From CAYRRR01 sp964426755 (GTDB taxonomy: Bacteria > Patescibacteriota > Saccharimonadia > Saccharimonadales > JAGQNJ01): a stretch of 8,842 nucleotides of DNA. Shown piece after piece: positions 1-4,471 of the stretch (its first letter is position 1; each line of letters starts with the position of its first letter). The notes below the pieces were generated by a model, which was not told the DNA's origin, did no database searches, and saw only the letters and a list, made by a program, of their open reading frames with translations. The translations under genes were made by a program, and so were the position numbers. The stretch spans positions 1 through 8,842 of the forward strand of contig CAYRRR010000021.1 in NCBI GenBank assembly GCA_964426755.1. The letters run 5' to 3'.

Positions 1-408
1 GACGGTGCCTTCGACCTGGAACTCGGCCTCGAAGGACACCTTGTCGTCCACCGAGGACTCGACCTCGAAGGAGGACAGCCAGCAGTTCCCCGAGTAGAGG
101 ATGTTGCCGTTGGTGTTGCCCTGCGGGGCGTACTCGAACGCGCCGTAGGAGGTCGCGGTGCGGAGGCCGTTCAGGACGGCGATCGGACCGGTGGTCGCGG
201 TCGGGTCGAACGAGCCCGAGATGGAGAAGCTCACGTTCTCCAGGCCGGGGATCGACTGAGTACCGTTCGCGCCGAACGAGGTCGTCTCCGCCAGGTCGCG
301 AGTACCCGGCAGGCCGGAAACCTCATCACAGAAGGACGACAGGTCGCGGAGCACACCGTCCTTGTCATCGACCGCGATGTAGGTGTTCTTACCGTGGACA
401 AAGGCCAC
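1..408 (-). CDS. Major tail (tube) protein, 3' end beyond window
   Basis: Partial gene, open to the left edge; 136 residues are visible. It starts with GTG at 408 and begins MAFVHGKNT. The start is supported because the neighbouring gene at 504-1235 begins with the same MAFVHG. Further shared blocks are LAETT (residues 39-43), SIPGLE (52-57) and FEVESSVDDKVSF (114-126). The pattern of a Ser-rich strand, then D-L-A-E-T-T, then I-x-G-L, then S-G-x-F-D is typical of siphovirus tail-tube subunits, which stack as hexameric rings around the tape measure. This copy looks more like the canonical tube protein than its neighbour. A ribosome-binding site is only weakly visible (AAAGGG about 11 bases upstream). 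A hairpin lies in the leader. The family call is from recall of sequence patterns and was not searched. Confidence 0.82.
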   Translation of the reverse strand, partial: MAFVHGKNTYIAVDDKDGVLRDLSSFCDEVSGLPGTRDLAETTSFGANGTQSIPGLENVSFSISGSFDPTATTGPIAVLNGLRTATSYGAFEYAPQGNTNGNILYSGNCWLSSFEVESSVDDKVSFEAEFQVEGTV

Positions 409-434
409 TTAGACCAACCCTTTCAGAGGAGAAT

Positions 435-455
435 CCCAAGCGGCCCTCGCTTGGG
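435..455 (-). terminator. Hairpin between the two tail-tube genes, possible weak terminator or attenuator
   Basis: A perfect 7-bp stem (CCCAAGC paired with GCTTGGG) encloses a 7-base loop in the 95-base intergenic region. In the minus direction it is followed by ATTCTCCTCT, which is pyrimidine-rich but not a clean T run, so it would be at best a leaky intrinsic terminator. It could instead be a processing or mRNA-stability hairpin. A second small inverted repeat, CCTTCG-AG-CGAAGG at 507-520, lies just before the upstream gene's stop codon. No convincing -35/-10 promoter is seen in 409-503. Confidence 0.4.
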
Positions 456-503
456 CTTTCTGGACAGGTCAGATTTGGCGCTTTGTCTCTTTGAAGCTGG
501 GGG

Positions 504-1235
504 TTACCTTCGAGCGAAGGAAAGAACGAAGGTAGCTGTCGGAGACGTGCCGCCGTCGAAGGACCAGGAAGCTCGGATGTACTGGTTGACGGTTCCCGAG
601 ACCGTCTTGAATTCTGCGGCCGGCTCATCGACGGAACTGAAGGTGACCAGATCGACGTAGGTCGAGTCGTCGTCGGAGTGCTGAATGGTGACCTCGAAGC
701 CAGTGGGGGAGCCGGTCACGTCGGTCACGTGCAGCATCGCCGCGCCACCGGAACCGGTCGAATCCCCGTGATCGAGAGCTGAGCCGTCTCCGTCCGCGCT
801 CACTGCCGTGTGCACGTGAAGCAGGTGGCCCCAGTCGATTCCCTCGTCGCCCTGCGACTCGACGCTGAAGCTCACCGCGTCATCAACGGAAGACTCGATC
901 TCGAAGGACGAGATGTCGGCCTTGCAGAAGAAGGACGGGTAGTGCATGACCAGGCCCCCCGGCGCAGCCGTCATCAGCGCGCCAGAGTCGGTCTGCGAGA
1001 CAGCCCGGATGGTGTCCTGGATGGTCGTCGCTCCGCCTTGCTTCTGCTGCTCGATGAAGCCCTCGAACCCCAGCTCGCCGTTGGTCAGGCCAGGAATGAA
1101 AGTCGAGCCTCCCGCCAGCAGATTCGTCGTCTCCGCCAACGAGGCATCGAATGAACACGAGAACCCGCTGACCACCCCGGAGATGTGCTTCTCTCCCAGG
1201 AAGAGCCGGGTCTGTGCTCCGTGGACGAACGCCAT
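504..1235 (-). CDS. Tail-tube-like protein with C-terminal beta-sandwich domain
   Basis: 243 residues, ATG at 1235, TAA at 504-506. Residues 1 to about 140 match the next gene (1-408) in block order: MAFVHG (1-6), LAETT (33-37), IPGL (47-50) and FEIESSVDDAVSF (111-123). It therefore appears to be a paralogous tail-tube subunit. Residues 140-165 are a Gly/Ser/Asp/His-rich linker. Residues about 166-243 form a separate strand-rich domain with blocks such as TIQHSDDDSTYVDLV and SGTVNQYIRASWSF. This resembles the beta-sandwich modules often appended to phage tail or head proteins and exposed on the particle surface. The start overlaps the upstream stop by one base (TAATG) and has a strong GGAGGT. 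Domain assignment is by pattern; which paralog builds the main tube cannot be told from sequence. Confidence 0.8.
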   Translation of the reverse strand: MAFVHGAQTRLFLGEKHISGVVSGFSCSFDASLAETTNLLAGGSTFIPGLTNGELGFEGFIEQQKQGGATTIQDTIRAVSQTDSGALMTAAPGGLVMHYPSFFCKADISSFEIESSVDDAVSFSVESQGDEGIDWGHLLHVHTAVSADGDGSALDHGDSTGSGGAAMLHVTDVTGSPTGFEVTIQHSDDDSTYVDLVTFSSVDEPAAEFKTVSGTVNQYIRASWSFDGGTSPTATFVLSFARR

Positions 1236-1438
1236 TACTTGACCTCCTCAATCGCTCCCTGACGGAGCAGGGACTCGATGACACGCTCAGGGAGGTCGTC
1301 CACGACCTGGCCCGGCTTGATCCGCCGAGTCTTGCCCGGCTGCCCTTGGAAACTGGCACCCTTGAGAACTCGGAACTTCCGGTCTTTCTTAGGCTCCGGC
1401 TTCTCGACAGGCTTCTTGGGGGTCTTCTTAGTGGTCAC
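1235..1438 (-). CDS. Small Lys/Pro-rich head-tail region protein, function unknown
   Basis: 67 residues. The start chosen is the GTG at 1438, which overlaps the preceding gene's stop as GTGA, a classic coupled arrangement. The frame is open further upstream to 1492, but that part only shadows the preceding gene. Residues 1-20 are mostly Lys, Pro, Thr and Glu (KKTPKKP, EKPEPKK) and are probably disordered. Residues 21-67 look like a small fold: KFRVLKG, then IKPGQVVDDLPERV, then LLRQGAIEEV. Small phage proteins of the pattern G-x-x-hydrophobic, P-G-D/Q-V-V, L-x-x-G-A-I-x-x-V are common in head-tail clusters, but I cannot name a family. The Lys-rich tail could bind nucleic acid or an acidic partner; that is a guess. 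GGAGG lies about 10 bases upstream. Confidence 0.75.
   Translation of the reverse strand: MTTKKTPKKPVEKPEPKKDRKFRVLKGASFQGQPGKTRRIKPGQVVDDLPERVIESLLRQGAIEEVK
1242..1247 (-). promoter_or_regulatory. Strong ribosome-binding site for the 504-1235 tail gene
   Basis: GGAGGT on the minus strand, six bases upstream of the ATG at 1235. It lies inside the end of the preceding gene, whose TAA shares a base with the ATG. Its strength fits a protein made in many copies. Confidence 0.7.
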
Positions 1439-1872
1439 GGCCCACTCGCCTCCACAATGATCTGTGCCCCGAAGAACTGGAGCTGGTTCCACGTCAGAAC
1501 GCCGTACTGAATGACGCGCTCGACATGGGCGAAACTGACTGCGCCACCAAGGGTGTCGTCGCCTTCGATTGCGGCCTTGATGGACTTCGGCCCCGAAGGG
1601 GAAATGAATTCGTCCAGGTCGATGATGGCCTGACGATCGGAGGCCCGGCTGACCACGAGCTGGAGCGTGAAGACGTACGCCTGATCCCCGCCACCGAAAT
1701 GGCGGGAGTAGGTGATCGCGGGCTTGGCGTCACCGGGAACGAACACGCCGGGGATGATGGTGACCGAGGGCGGTTCTTGAGTTCCGGGGACGAAGGAATA
1801 GACCTTGCCCTTTAGGGCGTCGATCGTCTCCAGACGCGTCTTCAGCCCTTCCTTGATGGTGAGCAGGCTCAT
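1435..1872 (-). CDS. Probable tail terminator / tail completion protein
   Basis: 145 residues, ATG at 1872, TGA at 1435-1437. The start overlaps the upstream adaptor stop as ATGA. Features seen: an N-terminal helix (LTIKEGLKTRLETID), a strand-rich core with VTIIPGVFVPG and YVFTLQLVVSRASDRQAIIDL (the last block at about residues 66-86), a turn SPSGPKSIKAAIEGD followed by LGG, and a C-terminal pair of strands ending GAQIIVEASG. This set of motifs is common in actinophage proteins annotated as tail terminators, which cap the finished tail tube and meet the head connector. Its position directly before the tail-tube genes agrees. A head-closure (stopper) role is the main alternative, since no other gene here clearly fills that role. 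Confidence 0.65.
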   Translation of the reverse strand: MSLLTIKEGLKTRLETIDALKGKVYSFVPGTQEPPSVTIIPGVFVPGDAKPAITYSRHFGGGDQAYVFTLQLVVSRASDRQAIIDLDEFISPSGPKSIKAAIEGDDTLGGAVSFAHVERVIQYGVLTWNQLQFFGAQIIVEASGP

Positions 1873-2495
1873 GCCAGCTTCACCCGGCCTCGGGCGTACT
1901 GCTGGAGCATGCGCCTGACGGTGCGGTTCTCCTGGACGCGGACCGGCCCGAAGTCACCCCAGTTGATGACGCCGAACGGAGCTTCCTTCATCTTGAAGTA
2001 CTCCTCGGCCAGGATGAGCGTGGCTTCCTTCACCGGGTCGGGGACGGCTTCCCAGCCCCAATGGGCTGTGACCTTCAGATAGCCCTTCTCTTCCGGCACC
2101 GGCCACGAGAGCGAGGCCCGGTTGAGGTTGCGAAGGCTCCAGTACGGAGCTGGCAGCGCGAAGCCGTACCTGGAACGTTCCAAAGGCTCGGCCTGAAACT
2201 CCCCGTCCACCAGAGGCGTCTCGACGGTCACACCGTTGGGGAGCAGCTCGACGACGGTCACGGCCAGGTCGTCGAGCTTGTAGAAGTCGTCCACTTCGAC
2301 GTAGTTGGGGGAGAGCGGGTAGTACATGCGTTCGCTGGCAGTGTCCACCTTGTTGAACTGCCGGTTGCAGAACTGCTCCACGTCCCGCGAGGCCGTGGCG
2401 ACCGCCCCGTCCAGCCGGTGGTCGTCGGCCGTGGTGGTCAGCCCGAGCCTCGTCTTGAGCTGGGCTGTAGTGACGTAGGTGTCGTTGAGGGCCAT
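1869..2495 (-). CDS. Head-to-tail adaptor (connector) protein, gp6-like
   Basis: 208 residues, ATG at 2495, TGA at 1869-1871. The N-terminus (YVTTAQLKTRLGLTTTADD, residues 7-25) followed by LDGAVATASRDVEQFCNRQF is the helical opening typical of HK97 gp6-like connector proteins, in which residues fold into helices that dock on the portal ring. A strand-rich middle section (residues about 55-150, with VTAHWGWEAVPDPVKEATL leading out of it) and a C-terminal helix (ATLILAEEYFKMKE, then NRTVRRMLQQYARG) complete the expected layout. It should form a dodecameric ring under the portal after packaging. The gene is six bases after the previous stop, with only a weak ribosome-binding site, and overlaps the next start by four bases. 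The family call is by pattern and gene order. Confidence 0.78.
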   Translation of the reverse strand: MALNDTYVTTAQLKTRLGLTTTADDHRLDGAVATASRDVEQFCNRQFNKVDTASERMYYPLSPNYVEVDDFYKLDDLAVTVVELLPNGVTVETPLVDGEFQAEPLERSRYGFALPAPYWSLRNLNRASLSWPVPEEKGYLKVTAHWGWEAVPDPVKEATLILAEEYFKMKEAPFGVINWGDFGPVRVQENRTVRRMLQQYARGRVKLA

Positions 2496-2501
2496 TGCCG
2501 G

Positions 2502-2768
2502 TCAGCTCACCCGCAGAACGGAAACGACTTGTGCGCCACCCGCACCCTTGATGGCGTAGAGCACATCCCCCGGCGGGAGCGTTACGTCAAGGACGGTGCC
2601 AGCAGGGATAACGCATCCGTTTGAAGTGGTCACGCCAGAACCGCCGACGTGAACGTTCTCCTGGCCACCGGCAGGGACGGCGACCCGAAGATGCGTCCAG
2701 TCGTCGCTGGCGGTGTTAAGGGCAACGGCCGACGTGTTGACCGAGAGCTGGGCGGTGGAGATGGCCAT
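2502..2768 (-). CDS. Small beta-rich virion protein, possibly capsid decoration or spike; family unclear
   Basis: 88 residues starting MAISTAQLSVNTS. The ATG at 2768 was chosen over an adjacent in-frame TTG at 2771 because GGAGGA sits five bases before the ATG. No transmembrane segment or cysteine pair is present; the only Cys is in SNGCVIPAG. The sequence alternates hydrophobic and polar residues throughout: VALNTASDDWTHLRVAVPAG, then VHVGGSGVT, then IPAGTVLDVTLPPGD, then VLYAIKGAGGAQVVSVLRV. This suggests a compact beta-barrel or sandwich. Short proteins with the G-G-S-G-V-T, I-P-A-G and L-Y-A-I pattern recur in actinophage structural clusters, usually without a known function. A surface decoration role is an inference from location and fold. 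Confidence 0.72.
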   Translation of the reverse strand: MAISTAQLSVNTSAVALNTASDDWTHLRVAVPAGGQENVHVGGSGVTTSNGCVIPAGTVLDVTLPPGDVLYAIKGAGGAQVVSVLRVS

Positions 2769-2773
2769 CAAAG

Positions 2774-2779
2774 TCCTCC
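2774..2779 (-). promoter_or_regulatory. Ribosome-binding site for the 2502-2768 gene
   Basis: GGAGGA on the minus strand, five bases upstream of the ATG at 2768. It decides the start. It partly overlaps one arm of a small potential hairpin (2778-2789). Confidence 0.7.
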
Positions 2780-2833
2780 CGAAGCCGGGGATGATCCTCC
2801 TGAGGTAGCGAAGTTCAAGAGGACCACCCCCGG
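2778..2833 (-). other. Potential competing RNA hairpins in the 69-base leader of the 2502-2768 gene
   Basis: The leader between stop 2838 and start 2768 holds two mutually exclusive stems. The long one pairs CCGGGG (2785-2790) with CCCCGG (2828-2833), plus an inner TCCTC (2795-2799) with GAGGA (2819-2823). The short one pairs CCCG with CGGG at 2778-2789 and takes in two bases of the ribosome-binding site. No T run follows, so a terminator is unlikely. In GC-rich DNA such stems can arise by chance. Confidence 0.25.
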
Positions 2834-2837
2834 AGCC

Positions 2838-3041
2838 TTACTTGGCCTTTCGGCCCTTGGGCGAAGGAGAGGTCTTCTTCTCGCCACCTTCGACTACGAG
2901 GTTGAGGCTTTTGACCTCTTCCTCCTTCAGTCGCCGGCCCACCGGGTAGAGCAGGGCGCGGCCTTTCTCGCCGGGCTTCTGCTCTGTGTAGATGCGCCGA
3001 AGGGTGACGTAGTAGTTCCCTTCCTTGCGAACGTCGGCCAT
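2838..3041 (-). CDS. Small basic protein, function unknown
   Basis: 67 residues, ATG at 3041, TAA at 2838-2840. The start shares one base with the preceding stop (TAATG), and AAGGA lies eight bases upstream. The first half has short strands (YYVTLRRIYTEQ) and a YPVGRRL turn. Residues 38-50 (LKEEEVKSLNLVV) look helical. The last 14 residues, KKTSPSPKGRKAK-like, are a basic, Ser/Pro-rich disordered tail. I do not recognise the family. Location in the head cluster argues for a virion or assembly role. The Lys-rich tail matches the style of several neighbours (the 1235-1438 protein, the portal tail, the protease linker), but that may only be a composition habit of this genome. Confidence 0.7.
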   Translation of the reverse strand: MADVRKEGNYYVTLRRIYTEQKPGEKGRALLYPVGRRLKEEEVKSLNLVVEGGEKKTSPSPKGRKAK

Positions 3042-3244
3042 TAGGAGTCCTTGATGCCTTCCAGCTCAGCCACCGCGTCGGGCATCTCGAAGAAGACCGG
3101 GTAGGCGAGCTTCACGTCCTGACTGCGCTTGCTGGTCAGGGAGCCGTCGCCCTTGCGGTAAGCGGCCTGGACCAGGACCACGTAGCCGTCGTGCTGCCGG
3201 TATCCGACCCCGGCGGGGCCGGTGTGAATGTCGAAGTCCTTCAT
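3041..3244 (-). CDS. Small hypothetical protein in head cluster
   Basis: 67 residues, ATG at 3244, TAA at 3041-3043. It is linked to both neighbours by one-base overlaps (TGATG before, TAATG after). Visible features are an N-terminal strand-turn region (DFDIHTGPAGVGYRQHDG), a hydrophobic strand YVVLVQAAYRKGDG, a short polar stretch, LAYPVFFEMPD, and a probable C-terminal helix AVAELEGIKD. There is no membrane segment, Cys or known motif. I do not recognise it. The overlap chain strongly suggests it is translated with the capsid and the other small proteins; a decoration or connector accessory role is possible but unsupported by any motif. Confidence 0.68.
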   Translation of the reverse strand: MKDFDIHTGPAGVGYRQHDGYVVLVQAAYRKGDGSLTSKRSQDVKLAYPVFFEMPDAVAELEGIKDS

Positions 3245-3480
3245 CAGGCGGCCCTCGTGACCTTCTTCCAGGCGGGCTGAGCCTTCGAGCCCGCGTTGAT
3301 GTACAGGTCTCCGCCGTTGGTGTCGATCAGGAGAGCGCCCTTGGGGGCCTCTCCCGCGTAGTCACCGGGAACGACCGGAGGACCGGCGGAGTAACTAGTC
3401 GGTGCGCCCGCATTGAGGAACGGGCGGGCAAGGGCCACATCGTCATCGACGACGGGCCCGCGACCCGGACGGACTGCCAT
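3244..3480 (-). CDS. Small protein with KG-x-L-x-IDT-x-x-G-x-LYIN motif, second of a tandem pair
   Basis: 78 residues, ATG at 3480, TGA at 3244-3246. Residues 45-62 carry APKGALLIDTNGGDLYIN followed by a Trp (71) and a basic end. The gene just upstream has a matching block with 12 of 18 identities, so the two are paralogs over this module. The first 44 residues differ: they are Pro/Gly/Ala/Val-rich (RPGRGPV, AGPPVVPGDYAGE) and look extended or flexible. Short G-x-L-x-D-T-x-x-G-x-L-Y repeats occur in phage fibre and collagen-like proteins, where they form small beta-hairpin units. A head fibre or decoration protein is therefore a fair guess, not a demonstrated function. One-base overlaps link it on both sides. 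Confidence 0.72.
   Translation of the reverse strand: MAVRPGRGPVVDDDVALARPFLNAGAPTSYSAGPPVVPGDYAGEAPKGALLIDTNGGDLYINAGSKAQPAWKKVTRAA
3295..3346 (-). repeat. Copy A of an internal coding duplication
   Basis: About 52 bases resembling 3537-3588: the first 12 bases are identical (gttgatgtacag on the plus strand) and later blocks such as ggtgtcgat and gcccttgg also match. It encodes the shared G-x-L-x-IDT-x-x-G-x-LYIN module of the 3244-3480 protein. Confidence 0.65.
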
Positions 3481-3665
3481 CAGGCACCGCCCGTCTCATC
3501 GGTGTTGAGGCTGTACCAGCCGTCGTCGCCGTCGGTGTTGATGTACAGCTCGCCGTTGGCGGTGTCGATGCACAGAGTGCCCTTGGCGGCAACCTCCGTG
3601 TCCGGTGCGCCGTTCTTGAAGACGACGTACCGCATCACCTTGGCGTCGTTGCGCTCAAGCGCCAT
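3480..3665 (-). CDS. Small acidic protein with KG-x-L-x-IDT-x-x-G-x-LYIN motif, first of a tandem pair
   Basis: 61 residues, ATG at 3665, TGA at 3480-3482, 18 bases after the capsid gene's stop. Residues 26-43 read AAKGTLCIDTANGELYIN, followed by an acidic turn (TDGDDG) and WYSL. The same module is in the next gene downstream. The N-terminus (MALERNDAKVMRYVVFKNGAPDT written in parts: MALERNDAKV, then MRYVVFKNG) is a short strand region. Such beta-hairpin motifs appear in phage fibres. Its place directly after the major capsid gene is where many siphoviruses encode decoration proteins, so a capsid surface role is plausible. No motif proves this. Confidence 0.72.
   Translation of the reverse strand: MALERNDAKVMRYVVFKNGAPDTEVAAKGTLCIDTANGELYINTDGDDGWYSLNTDETGGA
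3537..3588 (-). repeat. Copy B of an internal coding duplication
   Basis: Partner of 3295-3346, in the same orientation, offset by 242 bases and lying in the same relative reading frame of its own gene. It encodes the shared module of the 3480-3665 protein. Confidence 0.65.
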
Positions 3666-3683
3666 TAGTTCCAGCCCCCAGAA

Positions 3684-4371
3684 TCAGGAAGTGGTCAGCG
3701 AGCCGAAGGCCGCCGGACGGAAGTGGACGACCACACAGCGCATGTCAGCGCGAATGGCCTGCTTGCCCTCGACGAAGAACGTCGAGTGCGTGTTGGTGAC
3801 CTGCATGTCGATGCCGCGCTTGATCCCCAGCAGGGAGTAGTGCGCGTAGTCGCCGGTCACGGCGCGTGTCTTGGCGGGCAGCACGTTGAGGACCGGCACC
3901 AGCGGAACGCCCCAGACGGTCTGCGGGCCACTCTGCGACGGGTGCGCCCAGAGGTACTGGCCATCCGCCGTCTTGGCCTTGCGGATCAGGTCCATCTCCT
4001 GCGGAGTGGTGAACGCGACGTTCGGCTCCGCCAGGCCGTTGACGTTGATCTCCAGGAACAGGTCACCGAGCGAGTCGATGATCGGCTGGTTGGTGTTGGC
4101 GTTGACGACGTTGCGGATGTTCTGCTGGTCCAGCGTGCCGGACAGGTTGGGCGCGGTGCCGTCACCGTTGATGATCTGGTAGTCCAGGCGCTTCTGGAGC
4201 ATCCACTGGAGCCGCATGTCGATGTAGCTGCGCGCGGCGGGCTCGTCTTCGAGCTGCTCGTCGGTGACCGGGATCCAGACCGCGACCTTCTCCACGTTGA
4301 CCGACGCCTCGGACAGGCTCAGGTCCGCCTCAGGGTAGATCTGGCCTTCCCCGGTCTCCGCTGCCGCGTTC
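3684..4371 (-). CDS. Major capsid protein, HK97 fold (N-terminus lost in assembly gap)
   Basis: The frame is open from the gap to TGA at 3684-3686, giving 228 visible residues. A GTG at 4295 would be a poor start: the residues upstream of it (ETGEGQIYPEADLSLSEA) fit the family's extended E-loop region. Typical landmarks follow: VWIPVTDEQLED, then ARSYIDMRLQWMLQKRLDY, then IINGDGT (spine helix and the nucleotide-like turn seen in this family), then VWGVPLVPV, GDYAHYSLLGIKRGI, and a C-terminal ADMRCVVVHFRPAAF. These are the P-domain and A-domain signatures of HK97-like capsid proteins, which build the icosahedral shell. The missing part should hold the N-arm and any scaffolding delta domain. 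The gene lies directly after the protease, as expected. Confidence 0.92.
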
Positions 4372-4471
4372 NNNNNNNNNNNNNNNNNNNNNNNNNNNNN
4401 NNNNNNNNNNNNNNNNNNNNNNNNNNNNNNNNNNNNNNNNNNNNNNNNNNNNNNNNNNNNNNNNNNNNNNN
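4372..4471. other. Assembly gap of exactly 100 Ns
   Basis: A run of 100 Ns, the usual placeholder for a scaffold gap of unknown size. It begins inside the capsid gene and ends exactly at the protease stop codon, so the capsid start, its ribosome-binding site and its N-terminal region are hidden. HK97-type capsid proteins are commonly 280-400 residues, so the true gap probably holds more than 100 bases. Confidence 0.95.

Noticed and set aside
459..473. Inverted repeat TCTG-gacaggt-CAGA as an operator
   Set aside because: Only four paired bases on each side; expected by chance and not placed near a promoter.
1439..1492. Longer form of the small 1235-1438 protein
   Set aside because: The extra 18 residues overlap the preceding gene and lack a start signal; the GTGA overlap at 1438 is the standard coupled start.
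3684..4295. Capsid gene starting at GTG 4295
   Set aside because: Typical capsid sequence continues in frame upstream into the gap, so this is an internal Val codon.
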